From positions 62,001 to 126,000 of the forward strand of contig JAFEGA010000002.1 of assembly GCA_018240285.1 (NCBI GenBank): a stretch of 64,000 nt of DNA, read 5' to 3'. The position numbers and the translations under genes are program-made. Source of the DNA: Pseudomonadota bacterium (GTDB taxonomy: Bacteria; Pseudomonadota; Gammaproteobacteria; Burkholderiales; Nitrosomonadaceae). Each line of letters starts with the position of its first letter. Within the stretch, counting starts at the first letter, position 1. Positions 20,336 to 29,940 of this stretch are shown piece by piece. The notes below the pieces were generated by a model, which saw only the letters and a program-made list of their open reading frames with translations, did no database searches and was not told the origin of the DNA.

Positions 20336-21460
20336 ATGGATAAAACAGCCAACGCCCGCAATCTCGAATCCGGCAATGTGAAGCCAAAGCCACGGCGCAG
20401 ACGCACCGCAAGCACTCGTAGCCTGAATGCAAGTGTTAGCAGCAACAGGAAACCAAGGAAGCAATCCAGAAGAGGCCGATCCGGTGGATTCAAAAATACA
20501 TTCCTGCTGACCGGCATTGAGATTCTTGGTTTAAGCGTTGCAGCGGTGTGCGCTGTCATCATGTTGCTCGGTTATTCCGCCGGCCGGTTCTCGGGCACCA
20601 GTTTTTTCGGCCATTTGCTGCCCTTCACCGCCGGTGTATTGGTTTTGATCGTGGCTGCCGCCCTTTTCCTGCTCGGTTGGTGGAAGCTGCGGCAATGGCT
20701 GCGGCGCTATTCGGAATTTCTCACACCTGCGTTGTCTTTGTCGCTCGCTTTGCTGACACCATGGCTCGTCACGCACGACCAATTCACCCTGGCTTACGGC
20801 AATTTCCGTACCCTAGTCGGCGGCAAGGAAGAAGCGGGTCGCATGACGATCTCGCATCAGGTTTATGCGGCTTACCGCCGCCATGATGCGGCGCAATTAC
20901 AGAAAATGGTCAACCGCTCACAGGAGTACCGGCAAGCAATCGAAGACGCAGCCCAGTCTTTTTCTGTCGATGCTCATCTGCTGCACGGCATCGCCGCAAC
21001 GGAATCGTCGTTCATTCCGCGCGACAGCCACGACGGCGGGCGCGGCTTGTTTCAGATCACCCGTGTTCCGGAAACCGTCATCGCGCAAGCACGCAAGCGG
21101 CTCAACGTGGAAAAAATTGTGCTGGACGATCCCCGTCACAACGCTTTTGTCGCCGCCGCCACCTTCAAGCATTACCTGGCGGAAATGAAAGACGATCTCT
21201 TTCTGGGCTTGCTGGCCTACAACATCGGCCCGGCGAACGGCGGTTTACGTTTTATCATGCAGCAATACGGCGCGACCGATTTCACCACGATACAACCGTA
21301 CCTGCAAACGCTGCCGCGCGACTACCCGATCCGGGTACTCGCCTACTCGCTGGCATTCCGCCTGTGGCAGCAGGAAGGCCGTCTGCTCGCGTACGAAGAA
21401 GGCAACAACGCCATCCGCATCCAGCGCATCGGCATCCCAGGATTGCGCGCCGGTTTGTGA
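20336..21460 (+). CDS. Membrane-anchored lytic transglycosylase (SLT domain)
   Basis: 374 residues from ATG 20336. A very basic Arg/Ser-rich head (about 1-60) is followed by three likely membrane helices (about 65-160) and a C-terminal SLT domain. The catalytic Glu223 is in IAATESSFIPRD, with GGRGLFQIT and LLAYNIGPANGG following, the usual substrate-groove motifs. It should cleave peptidoglycan glycan strands on the outer face of the inner membrane. The upstream region is the composite repeat. No clear Shine-Dalgarno is seen. Confidence 0.85.
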   Translation: MDKTANARNLESGNVKPKPRRRRTASTRSLNASVSSNRKPRKQSRRGRSGGFKNTFLLTGIEILGLSVAAVCAVIMLLGYSAGRFSGTSFFGHLLPFTAGVLVLIVAAALFLLGWWKLRQWLRRYSEFLTPALSLSLALLTPWLVTHDQFTLAYGNFRTLVGGKEEAGRMTISHQVYAAYRRHDAAQLQKMVNRSQEYRQAIEDAAQSFSVDAHLLHGIAATESSFIPRDSHDGGRGLFQITRVPETVIAQARKRLNVEKIVLDDPRHNAFVAAATFKHYLAEMKDDLFLGLLAYNIGPANGGLRFIMQQYGATDFTTIQPYLQTLPRDYPIRVLAYSLAFRLWQQEGRLLAYEEGNNAIRIQRIGIPGLRAGL

Positions 21461-21593
21461 TTCCGCACCAGATCACTGTTTCGCAGTAGCACCCCAAAAA
21501 TTCTTACCGCGATAAAGAATAAAAACAAGGTTGCCGCTTAATAAACCTTGCTTCAAGACAATTTCCCTTCGGAATTTCTATCAGGTGGCTCTT

Positions 21594-22262
21594 TTGAAAA
21601 CAAATTATATTCTGATCGACTACGAGAACGTTCAAGCGAAATCTCTCGCATTGCTGAAAGGCGAGCAATTCCAAGTACGCATCTTCTTAGGTCCAGGCAA
21701 CACAAAGCTTCCGGTTGAACTTGTTCTGGCGATGCATGAACTGGGAGAACGCGCGGATTACGTCATTCTTGAAACACCTGGAGCCAATGCGCTTGATTTC
21801 CACATTGCTTATTATTTGGGTATTCTGACCGCAAACGATCCTAATGGTTTCTTTCACATCATTTCCAAGGATACTGGCTTCGATCCGTTAATCAAGCACA
21901 TGAAAGAAAAAAAGGTTTATGCTGTCCGATCGATATCCATAGAGCAAATACCTTATTTCAAGACATCAGTAATAAATAGCGATAGTACAAAAAATAACTC
22001 AGCCGCTGTTGATCAAAAAAATTCATCTGTTAAAACATCAATCAATGAATTAATCAAAATTATGGCAGAAGATCTCATAAGGCGGAAAACATCCAAACCG
22101 GGCACACCAAAAACCTTGATGAACACCATTCAGGCCAAATGCGGTAAAGATACTTTAGCTGCTGACATTGAAGCGGTATATCAAGGTTTAATGTCTCGTG
22201 GCTATATCAAAGTCAATGGAGCCAAAATCTCCTATGATTTACCGGCTACAGCGCAGCTCTAA
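21594..22262 (+). CDS. NYN (PIN-like) domain protein with winged-helix tail
   Basis: 222 residues. I start it at TTG 21594 because AGGTGG lies 5 bp upstream and homologs begin MKTNYILIDYENVQ. The NYN domain shows acidic residues typical of PIN-like nucleases: ILIDYENV (Asp, Glu), ADYVILE, ANALDFHIAYYLG and HIISKDTGFDPLI. The C-terminal part (about 155-215) looks like a small winged helix. It is probably an RNA-processing nuclease; the substrate is unknown. The middle (about 130-155) is Ser/Asn-rich linker. Confidence 0.8.
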   Translation: MKTNYILIDYENVQAKSLALLKGEQFQVRIFLGPGNTKLPVELVLAMHELGERADYVILETPGANALDFHIAYYLGILTANDPNGFFHIISKDTGFDPLIKHMKEKKVYAVRSISIEQIPYFKTSVINSDSTKNNSAAVDQKNSSVKTSINELIKIMAEDLIRRKTSKPGTPKTLMNTIQAKCGKDTLAADIEAVYQGLMSRGYIKVNGAKISYDLPATAQL

Positions 22263-22293
22263 ATGAGCTGTTCAATCCTAGTTTCCCTCGTTG

Positions 22294-23658
22294 CTACTTA
22301 ATCCATACCGTTTTGATATTCACGAACTCCCGGATACCGTGGTACGACAGCTCGCGGCCATAACCGGATTCCTTCACGCCGCCGAACGGCAGGCGCGGGT
22401 CGCTTTTGACGATGCCGTTGACGAATGTGCAACCAGCATGAATCCGCCGCGCCAGCGCTTCGCCGCGCGCTGCATCGCGGGTCCATACGCTGCCGCCCAG
22501 GCCGAAATGCGTCTGATTGGCTAATCGGATTGCTTCCTCGTCATTATTTACCCGCACGATCGCGGCCACTGGCCCGAACAGTTCTTCGTCGAATGCCGCC
22601 ATACCCGGTTGCACGTGATCCAAAATCGCCGGCGCGTAATACGCACCCTGCGTGCCGATAAAGGCGCCGCCAATCATCCGCTGCGCACCCGCGGCCACAC
22701 TCCGTTCGACTTGCGCATGCAGATCGGCGCGCAAGTCTTCGCGTGCCATCGGTGCGATGCAGGTAGTCTCGTCTTTCGGGTCGCCGCTCCGTAACTGACC
22801 GATCAGTGCTTTCAACTGTTCGACAAACGAATCGGCAATCACATCGCTGAGAATGAAACGCTTCGCTGCAACGCAGCTTTGCCCCATGTTTTGCAGCCGC
22901 GCAACGAGCGCTTGCTGGGCGGTTACTTCGATATCGGCGTCGTCGAGCACGATGAACGGATCCGATCCGCCCAGTTCGAGCACGCATTTCTTCAGATGCT
23001 GTCCGGCAATCGCCGCCACCCGCCGCCCCGCCGCGCTGCTGCCCGTCAGTGTCACGGCGGCAATGCGCCGGTCGGCGATGACTTCTTCCGCTTGTGCGGC
23101 GCTGATCATCAGCGTGCGGAAGGTATTGGCAGGGAATCCGGCTTGCCGGAATGCCTCTTCCAGCGCCAGCGCGCAACGCGGCACATTCGATGCATGCTTC
23201 AGCACCACCGTATTGCCCGCCATCAGCGCCGGAGCTGCCGCACGGATCAACTGCCAGAACGGAAAATTCCACGGCATGATGCACAGCACGACACCCAGCG
23301 GCTGATAAACCACCAGACTGCGGCTGGCATCGGATGCAACCAGCTCGTCGCGCAGATACGATTGCGCATGATCCGCGTAGTGCTCGCAACCGAGCGCGCA
23401 TTTTTCCACTTCCGCTTTAGCTTCACGCAGCAGTTTTCCCATTTCTTCGGTGATCAGATGCGCATACTCTTCACTGCGCTGACGGAATACCCGCGCAAGG
23501 TTGCGCATAAAACCGGCACGCTCATCAAAACTGAGCGCCGCCCAGCCGGCTTGCGCGGCTTCTACCTGCTGCAACGCCGTATCGATTTGACCGGCTTGCC
23601 AGGTTGGAAAAGATTGCAAAGTTTGGCCTGTGGCCGGGTTGATCGATAGCATCGGCAT
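22294..23658 (-). CDS. NAD(P)-dependent aldehyde dehydrogenase, succinate-semialdehyde type
   Basis: 454 residues. The catalytic Cys262 is in GQSCVAAKR and general base Glu228 in LELGGSDPF. Cofactor-binding residues are in IMPWNFPFWQ and LKHASNVP, and LTGSSAAGRRV is also present. The PFGGVKESGYGREL ending is also typical. The length and the Ser-Asp-Pro after LELGG point to the short succinate-semialdehyde dehydrogenase (Sad/GabD) group. The substrate is inferred only from similarity. Monocistronic. Confidence 0.87.
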   Translation of the reverse strand: MPMLSINPATGQTLQSFPTWQAGQIDTALQQVEAAQAGWAALSFDERAGFMRNLARVFRQRSEEYAHLITEEMGKLLREAKAEVEKCALGCEHYADHAQSYLRDELVASDASRSLVVYQPLGVVLCIMPWNFPFWQLIRAAAPALMAGNTVVLKHASNVPRCALALEEAFRQAGFPANTFRTLMISAAQAEEVIADRRIAAVTLTGSSAAGRRVAAIAGQHLKKCVLELGGSDPFIVLDDADIEVTAQQALVARLQNMGQSCVAAKRFILSDVIADSFVEQLKALIGQLRSGDPKDETTCIAPMAREDLRADLHAQVERSVAAGAQRMIGGAFIGTQGAYYAPAILDHVQPGMAAFDEELFGPVAAIVRVNNDEEAIRLANQTHFGLGGSVWTRDAARGEALARRIHAGCTFVNGIVKSDPRLPFGGVKESGYGRELSYHGIREFVNIKTVWIK

Positions 23659-23937
23659 GGGAAATCCCTCATTAACAATTGATGGCTGTTACATATTTGC
23701 CGGCCTTTGCCGATGCAAACCAGCCCGTATAATGCTGGCAGTCATTCAAACATGCCCTGGAAAGACTGTCAAACGCTCACTGCAAGCAAGCGGAATGCGA
23801 GGTACGCCACGGTATTTACGAAAACTTCAAACACCAATCTTCATCCGGAATTCATATATTGCAAATCCATTTCCCGCTACAATGCAATAATCTTGCATAC
23901 AATTCAGTCACCCCACGACTCATTCCGGTTATCTGCA

Positions 23938-24606
23938 ATGAAAAATTATTTCTCTCCGCTGCATTTATTATTTTTCATGTTTCTGCTCGGCGTCATGATG
24001 ATGCTGTTCCAGGCGGAGTTGCTGTCGTTTGCATTTGCGAAACTGGGCTTGCCGCCGGAGATGGGATTGACGGTATTATTCCTTTCCCTGTTCGGCAGCG
24101 CCGTCAATTTGCCGGTGGCGCGGATCAAAAGCGATGCACCGCCACGCGAATTCACCCAGCCTTTCGATTGGGGATTACTCAGAATGCCGCCACAGCCATT
24201 CCATAACGAAACGCAAATCTCGATCAACCTCGGCGGCTGCCTGATACCGGCCACGTTGTCGGTCTATCTGTTTTCCCATAGCGCATTGGGTTTGTTCCCT
24301 ACGCTATTGGGAATCGCCATCATCAGCGCGATCAGTTACTTCTTCAGCCGCCCGATTCAGGGGTTGGGCATCGGCATGCCGATATTGGTCGGCCCCATCA
24401 GCGCAGCGATAGTCGGGCTGGTCATCAGCCCGGAACATAGTGCCCCGCTGGCATACATCAGCGGCACGCTGGGAGTACTGATCGGCGCCGATCTGCTGCA
24501 TATGAAAGACATTTCCCGGCTCGGCACGCCATACGCTTCGATCGGTGGCGCGGGTACGTTCGACGGCATCTTCATCACCGGTATCGTCGCCGCGCTATTG
24601 GCCTAA
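23938..24606 (+). CDS. DUF1614 membrane protein
   Basis: 222 residues from ATG 23938 (MKNYFSPLHLLFF). About six membrane helices. Recognisable family segments are GSAVNLPVA, ISINLGGCLIPATLSVYL, RPIQGLGIGMP, and near the end GADLLHMKDI, ASIGGAGTFDGIFI. Function unknown. It lies 69 bp before hoxF in the same direction, but no functional link can be shown. Confidence 0.82.
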   Translation: MKNYFSPLHLLFFMFLLGVMMMLFQAELLSFAFAKLGLPPEMGLTVLFLSLFGSAVNLPVARIKSDAPPREFTQPFDWGLLRMPPQPFHNETQISINLGGCLIPATLSVYLFSHSALGLFPTLLGIAIISAISYFFSRPIQGLGIGMPILVGPISAAIVGLVISPEHSAPLAYISGTLGVLIGADLLHMKDISRLGTPYASIGGAGTFDGIFITGIVAALLA

Positions 24607-24675
24607 CTTCTGATTTCACAGGCAATTACCCGCCGTTGCTACCAGCCTGGCGGCAATCCCGCTATACTCATCAAC

Positions 24676-26436
24676 ATGATCAATTGTTCCAGCTCATTTG
24701 CGCATGAGCATTTGCTGCACCGCTTGCATGCAATCCAGCAGCAATACCGGCATATTCCGCCGCACGCGATGCAACAAACCGCGAGTGAATTTAATGTACC
24801 GCTCAGCCAGGTAGCCGCGGTGGTTGCGTTTTATTCGTTTTTCTCCACGCAACCGCGCGGCCGTTTCGATATTCTGTTCAGCAATTGCACCAGTTGCGGC
24901 TATCTGACCGGCGAACGGAACCTGCTACAGATGTTTTGCCAGCAGTTGCAAGTCACACCCGGCAAAACGCGCGCGGACGGATTGGTCAGTATCGATGAAA
25001 CTTCGTGCATCGGTATGTGCGATCAGGGTGCGTCGCTGCTGATCAATGGTGTGCCGGTCACCGGCCTAAATGCGGCAAAACTGACGCAGATTGCACAGCT
25101 CATCATCGATGAAATACCGCTCCAGCAATGGCCCGGGGCTTGGTTTGACATTCCGGATACCATTCATCGCCGCGATTTGCTGCTGACAGAACACCTGATA
25201 CCCGGAACCGCGCTACAACGAGCATTTCAGTACGGCGTTAGCGAAACTTTAGCGATCATTCAGCAATCCGGCTTGCGCGGCCGCGGCGGCGCGGGGTTCG
25301 ATACCGGTAAAAAATGGCAATTGTGCCGCGCGGCACCCGGCAAAGCACGCTACGTCGTCTGCAACGCCGACGAGGGCGAGCCCGGCACATTCAAGGATCG
25401 CCTGCTGTTGCGCGAATACGCCAGTGCCTTGTTCGAGGGCATGGCGCTATGCGCGTTTGTCATCGGTGCGCAAAAAGGCTTTGTCTATCTGCGCGGCGAA
25501 TACCGCTATTTGCTGCCGCACTTGCAAACTACGCTGGAGCGGCGCCACGATCAAGGGTTATTGGGCAACGATATTCTCGGACAACCAGGATTTGATTTTG
25601 ACATCGACATCGTCGTTGGCGCCGGTGCGTACATTTGCGGCGAGGAATCGGCGTTGATCGAATCGCTCGAAGGCAAACCCGGCATCCCGCGTATCCGTCC
25701 GCCGTTTCCCGTCACGCACGGCTACTTGGGACAACCGACCGTGGTCAATAACGTCGAAACGTTCATCGCCGCCGCGCACATCGCCGCACGCGGCAGCGCT
25801 TGGTTCAAGACGGCGGGCACGCCATCGTCGGCGGGAAGCAAAATTCTTAGCATCAGCGGTGATTGCGAAAAGTCCGGTATTTACGAATATCCGTTTGGCG
25901 TAACAGTCCAACAAGTGCTGGACGATTGCGGCGCCACAGATGTGCAAGCGGTGCAAACCGGCGGCCCCGCCGGAACGTTGCTCAGCCCGGCGGAATTCGG
26001 GCGCGCCATCGCTTTCGACGATGCCGCCACCGGCGGATCGTTTCTGGTATTCGGCCAGCAGCGCGATTTGCTCGCCATCCATCGCAACTTTGCGCACTTC
26101 TTCGCACATGAAAGCTGCGGCTTTTGCACACCATGCCGGGTCGGCACGCAATTGCTGAAAAATGCGCTGAATAACATCGCCGAAGGCCGCGGCGCAGCGG
26201 CCGACATCGACGAATTGCAGCACCTCAGCCGTATCGTGCAACACCAATCGCATTGCGGTCTGGGACACACAGCGGCAAACCATGTGTTGGATGGTTTGCG
26301 GAAATTTCCGCAGGTTTTTTCCCTGCATTTGCGGCCGCACTTCACCGCCCGTTTCGATCTTGATCAGGCACTGGCCAGCGCGCGCCAAATCACGCATCGC
26401 GACGATGCTGGCGCGCATTTGGATAATGAACGATGA
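24676..26436 (+). CDS. hoxF: NAD-reducing hydrogenase, diaphorase flavoprotein subunit HoxF
   Basis: 586 residues, near the normal size. The N-terminal quarter is a thioredoxin-like [2Fe-2S] domain (Cys71, Cys74, Cys111, Cys115), like HoxE/NuoE. The NuoF-like body has FMN/NADH motifs GRGGAGFDTGKKW (about 203-215) and GAGAYICGEESALIE (about 315-329). The [4Fe-4S] motif ESCGFCTPC gives Cys481, 484 and 487, with Cys527 further on. It oxidises or reduces NAD(H) in the soluble HoxFUYH complex. It overlaps hoxU by 4 bp (ATGA), so translation is coupled. Confidence 0.95.
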   Translation: MINCSSSFAHEHLLHRLHAIQQQYRHIPPHAMQQTASEFNVPLSQVAAVVAFYSFFSTQPRGRFDILFSNCTSCGYLTGERNLLQMFCQQLQVTPGKTRADGLVSIDETSCIGMCDQGASLLINGVPVTGLNAAKLTQIAQLIIDEIPLQQWPGAWFDIPDTIHRRDLLLTEHLIPGTALQRAFQYGVSETLAIIQQSGLRGRGGAGFDTGKKWQLCRAAPGKARYVVCNADEGEPGTFKDRLLLREYASALFEGMALCAFVIGAQKGFVYLRGEYRYLLPHLQTTLERRHDQGLLGNDILGQPGFDFDIDIVVGAGAYICGEESALIESLEGKPGIPRIRPPFPVTHGYLGQPTVVNNVETFIAAAHIAARGSAWFKTAGTPSSAGSKILSISGDCEKSGIYEYPFGVTVQQVLDDCGATDVQAVQTGGPAGTLLSPAEFGRAIAFDDAATGGSFLVFGQQRDLLAIHRNFAHFFAHESCGFCTPCRVGTQLLKNALNNIAEGRGAAADIDELQHLSRIVQHQSHCGLGHTAANHVLDGLRKFPQVFSLHLRPHFTARFDLDQALASARQITHRDDAGAHLDNER

Positions 26437-27164
26437 CAACCGGTGCTGACACGATCCGCATCGACGGCGAGGAAATCCCGTTCACGCCGGGCCAAACCAT
26501 CATGGACGCAGCATTGGCAGCCGGAATTTACATCCCGCATCTGTGCCACTACCCCGGCCTGCCGCCGAGCGGCAATTGCCGCCTATGCGTGGTGGAAATT
26601 GGCAACCGTAGTGCCGCTGCGTGCATCACGGCAGCGGCAGCAGGACAGGAAATCCGCAATAACACGCCGGAATTGAACGAAGCGCGCCAAGCGATCACGC
26701 AAATGCTGTTTGTCGAAGGCAATCACATTTGCCCGTCGTGCGAGAAAACCGGCAACTGCAAATTGCAAGCGATGGCGTATCACCTCGGCATGCTCGACGA
26801 TCACTTCCCGCAGTTTTACCAGCGCCGCGAACTCGACGCCTCACACCCCGACATCCTGCTCGACCGCAGCCGCTGTATTCTGTGCGATTTGTGCGTGCGC
26901 GCCAGCCGCGACGTGGATCAGAAAAATATATTCGCCATCGCCGGACGCGGCACGAATGCGCATTTGATCGTCAATACACCGAGCGGCAAGCTGGCCGACA
27001 GCACGATGGCAACCACCGATCTGGCAGCGAATATCTGCCCGGTAGGCGCGATTTTGATTAAGGAAAAAGGCTACGAAGTACCGATCGGTCAGCGTATTTA
27101 CGACCGGCAAACCATCCGCGAAACCGGTTTGCAGGAACATGTCGAACGGAAAAATGACGATTGA
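26433..27164 (+). CDS. hoxU: NAD-reducing hydrogenase, diaphorase iron-sulfur subunit HoxU
   Basis: 243 residues. It has a plant-type [2Fe-2S] domain with CHYPGLPPSGNCRLC and ACIT, the NuoG-like cluster region HICPSCEKTGNC, and a [4Fe-4S] ferredoxin-like region CILCDLCVRASR with a last Cys in ICPVGAIL. It passes electrons between HoxF and HoxYH. The gene is followed not by hoxY, as in most hox operons, but by a PLP enzyme gene. Confidence 0.95.
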   Translation: MTTGADTIRIDGEEIPFTPGQTIMDAALAAGIYIPHLCHYPGLPPSGNCRLCVVEIGNRSAAACITAAAAGQEIRNNTPELNEARQAITQMLFVEGNHICPSCEKTGNCKLQAMAYHLGMLDDHFPQFYQRRELDASHPDILLDRSRCILCDLCVRASRDVDQKNIFAIAGRGTNAHLIVNTPSGKLADSTMATTDLAANICPVGAILIKEKGYEVPIGQRIYDRQTIRETGLQEHVERKNDD

Positions 27165-27289
27165 GCGTGCAACCGGACGATTGAAAACAGTGCCCTACCC
27201 TGCCAGCGCTTGCAGCGCACGCACGATGAAATACGGCAAACCTGCTAAACTCCTCGCTATTTCTTGAGGTTCACGCACAGGAGAATGGC

Positions 27290-28567
27290 ATGAAAGACGA
27301 AACAATCGCTATCCACGCCGGTTATCAAACCGACCCCACCACCAAATCGGTGGCGGTTCCTATTTATCAGACCGTCGCCTATGAATTCGACAACGCGCAG
27401 CATGGCGCGGATTTATTCAATCTCGCCGTACCGGGCAACATTTATACGCGCATCATGAATCCGACCAACGATGTGCTGGAACAGCGGGTGGCGGCGCTCG
27501 AAGGCGGAGTCGCGGCCTTGGCGCTCAGCTCAGGTCAGGCAGCGATTCACTATGCAGTGATCAATATCGCCGAGATGGGCAACAACATTGTCAGCGTGCC
27601 GCTGCTGTACGGTGGAACTTATACGCTGTTCGCGCACATGCTGCCGAAATTGGGAATCGAGGTACGTTTTGCTAAAGACGACAATCCCGCGAGCCTCGAG
27701 CCGCTGATCGACAAAAAAACTGCGGCGGTATTCTGCGAATCGCTGGGAAATCCAGCAGGCAATATCCCGGACATGGAAGCCATTTGCGCGATGGCGCACC
27801 GGCACGGCGTTCCGGTTATCGTCGATAACACCGTGCCCACGCCGGTCTTGATGAAGCCTTTCCAGTCCGGCGCGGATATCGTCGTACATTCGTTGACCAA
27901 ATACATGGGCGGGCATGGCACATCGGTCGGCGGCATGATCGTCGACTCGGGCAATTTTCCCTGGCAGGATCATACTGAACGGTTTCCGATGCTCAACAAC
28001 CCAGAACCGGCTTATCACGGTGTCATTTATACGCAGGAATTCGGTCCCGCCGCCTATGTCGGGCGCGTGCGCACGGTAGCGCTGCGCAATACCGGCTCGG
28101 CCATGTCGCCGATGAATGCCTTTTTCTTTTTACAGGGTATCGAAACCTTATCGCTGCGCATGGAGCGGCACACCGAGAACGCACTGAAAGTCGCGCAATA
28201 CCTCGAGAAACATCCCGCCGTGGCGTGGGTCAAGTATGCAGGCCTGCCGTCATCGGAATACTATCAATTGGCGCAAAAATACATGCAAGGCCGCCCGTCG
28301 GCATTGATGACATTCGGCATCAAAGGCGGTTTTGAAGCCGGTGTGAAATTTTACGATGCGCTCAAACTGTTCAAGCGTCTGGTGAACATCGGCGATGCCA
28401 AATCCTTGGCTGCACACCCGGCATCCACAACCCACCGGCAATTGACCGGCACTGAACTCGCCGCGGCGGGTGTCACGCAAGATATGATCCGTCTGTGCAT
28501 CGGCATCGAAAATATCGATGATATTCTGGCGGACCTGGAACAAGCCCTTGCGGCCAGCCGGACTTAA
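27290..28567 (+). CDS. metY: O-acetylhomoserine sulfhydrylase (aminocarboxypropyltransferase)
   Basis: 425 residues, Cys/Met metabolism PLP family. It begins DETIAIHAGYQTDPTTKSVA; the PLP lysine is Lys204 in SLTKYMGGHG; GTELAAAGVTQDMIRLCIG is near the end. Length and the FxN...AGYQ start fit the MetY group, which makes homocysteine (or methionine) from O-acetylhomoserine and sulfide or thiol. CAGGAGAATGGC precedes the start. It sits between hoxU and hoxY but has no evident role in hydrogenase. A family B repeat begins at its stop codon. Confidence 0.9.
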   Translation: MKDETIAIHAGYQTDPTTKSVAVPIYQTVAYEFDNAQHGADLFNLAVPGNIYTRIMNPTNDVLEQRVAALEGGVAALALSSGQAAIHYAVINIAEMGNNIVSVPLLYGGTYTLFAHMLPKLGIEVRFAKDDNPASLEPLIDKKTAAVFCESLGNPAGNIPDMEAICAMAHRHGVPVIVDNTVPTPVLMKPFQSGADIVVHSLTKYMGGHGTSVGGMIVDSGNFPWQDHTERFPMLNNPEPAYHGVIYTQEFGPAAYVGRVRTVALRNTGSAMSPMNAFFFLQGIETLSLRMERHTENALKVAQYLEKHPAVAWVKYAGLPSSEYYQLAQKYMQGRPSALMTFGIKGGFEAGVKFYDALKLFKRLVNIGDAKSLAAHPASTTHRQLTGTELAAAGVTQDMIRLCIGIENIDDILADLEQALAASRT

Positions 28568-28708
28568 GGAAGCTCTGAAAAACTACTGCGCTCAGTCATA
28601 CTGTGTTGAAATCAGACTCAAAATGCTCATTTACATCTTGTAAACTGCGCTTTTTCACCTGATTTCGCCTTGCCTGACCGTCGCTCGCTACCTTTTTCAG
28701 AGCTTCCT
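28567..28708. repeat. Family B repeat, full copy (142 bp, perfect terminal repeats)
   Basis: The termini AGGAAGCTCTGAAAAA and TTTTTCAGAGCTTCCT are perfect 16-bp inverted repeats. The interior matches the 20097-20240 copy closely. It begins on the last base of metY. It has no coding capacity and could act as a terminator as well. Confidence 0.9.
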
Positions 28709-28750
28709 AAGCAATCGTGACAAACAAAGCTATCGGATACCAAAAGTATA

Positions 28751-29506
28751 ATGAATTTTCCCATCGATATTCGCGAAGAGGCCGGGGTGCGCACCCTGCA
28801 TTTCGGTTCCGATTGGATACAGGGCGCGATGCGCATCGCGCGTCCTTGGCGCTTGGAACTCGACTACACCCGGGAAATGATGGCGAGCCTGTTGCTGCGG
28901 AACGACGCGCGCTTCCCGCGCAACGCGCTGCTGATCGGCCTGGGTGCGGCATCGCTGACTAAATTTCTGTACCGCTACTATCCATCGACGAAACTGACCG
29001 TGGTTGAAATCGAACCGCGTGTAGTCGCAGCCGCACGGCAATTCTTTAAATTGCCGGATGACCCGTTGCGCCTGAATATCGTAATTGCCGACGGTTCCCA
29101 CTATATTGCTGAACGGAACAAAACTTACGACCTGATTCTGGTCGATGGCTACGACGCCGATGCGCATCCTGGCGAATTGAACATGCTGCCGTTTTACCAA
29201 ATGTGCCGTGCACGCTTGAACGATAACGGCGTTCTCGCGGTGAATCTGCTGGGCCGCAGCCGCGGCTACCAAGCCAGCCTGGAGCGCATCAAAACAGCAT
29301 TCGACGAACGCGCACTGGCTTTCCCTTCCTGCGACAGCGGCAACGTCATCGCACTGGCCGCGACGGGAGAGAAGATTGAGGCTCCCATCAGTGAACTCAA
29401 GCAACAAGCACTCGAACTGAAAGAAAAAACCGGCCTCAACCTGCTACCGACACTGACGCGCTTGGAACAGGCAAAATCCTGCCCGGGTGGAATTTTGGCG
29501 ATTTAG
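28751..29506 (+). CDS. Spermidine-synthase-like methyltransferase-fold protein
   Basis: 251 residues. Rossmann motifs of the spermidine synthase family are visible: ALLIGLGAASLTKFLY, LTVVEIEPRVVAAAR and YDLILVDGYDADAHPGEL. The usual active-site Asp-rich loop is kept as VDGYDAD. The polyamine-binding N-terminal domain is short, so the reaction is uncertain. Aminopropyl transfer or another SAM-dependent reaction are both possible. It starts 43 bp after the family B repeat. Confidence 0.75.
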   Translation: MNFPIDIREEAGVRTLHFGSDWIQGAMRIARPWRLELDYTREMMASLLLRNDARFPRNALLIGLGAASLTKFLYRYYPSTKLTVVEIEPRVVAAARQFFKLPDDPLRLNIVIADGSHYIAERNKTYDLILVDGYDADAHPGELNMLPFYQMCRARLNDNGVLAVNLLGRSRGYQASLERIKTAFDERALAFPSCDSGNVIALAATGEKIEAPISELKQQALELKEKTGLNLLPTLTRLEQAKSCPGGILAI

Positions 29507-29519
29507 GAAAAATAAAGCA

Positions 29520-29620
29520 CCCCGCCGCAAGCAGCGGGGTATTAACTGCGCTCCTCAATCTGCTGGTTCTCAACCAGCTTTCGCCCCAAGGGGCGGGGAA
29601 TTGAATCCACAGAGATTAAA
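29520..29620. repeat. Triple-hairpin block with an IS200/IS605-like end
   Basis: Three hairpins in a row: CCCCGC/GCGGGG (29520-29539), GCTGGTT/AACCAGC (29562-29578) and CGCCCC/GGGGCG (29582-29595). The sequence after the last one (GGCGGGGAAT, then AGAGATT) resembles the IS left end at 417-450 (GGCGGGGAAT, AGAGATT). It is likely a remnant or non-autonomous derivative of such an element, and the first hairpin may also end the upstream transcript. Confidence 0.6.
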
Positions 29621-29940
29621 AAGAAAATACTTAGAGTTATTCTGAGCTGATTGGACAGGAAAATCATAATGGCCGCGCAATGAAAGTTTTATGGCGATGC
29701 GAGAATAGCGACGAGGTCAGGTTTCGGATGCTGCAGTTCTTGGTCCGTGATTCCTTGTTGAGAAAACCGGGATTGTTGCATTCTCGTAATACCGAGCTTT
29801 CTTCAGCAGCTCAGCCTACCGTACTATTGTTTTTGATCTAACCGAATAGTTAATCCTGCGAACACAAGCACAATAATCATCAGAAGCCCGGCTGCCCGGA
29901 CTTCTTTATTTCGACACTAACACTCAATTGAAGATCAGGA
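29621..29940. other. Intergenic region downstream of the PEP-CTERM gene
   Basis: No gene found. The only structure is a hairpin at 29883-29904 (GAAGCCCGG / CCGGACTTC, one mismatch), followed by TTTATTT on the plus strand. It lies 37 bp past the stop of the minus-strand PEP-CTERM gene and may terminate transcription from either side. Confidence 0.5.

Noticed and set aside
21531..21593. Upstream-extended start of the NYN protein
   Set aside because: The extension lacks a ribosome site, while AGGTGG fits the TTG at 21594 and homologs start there.
29518..29625. Possible CRISPR or tRNA from the hairpins and the GAATTGAATCC word
   Set aside because: No repeated unit with spacers, no cloverleaf; explained better as IS200/IS605-type end structure.
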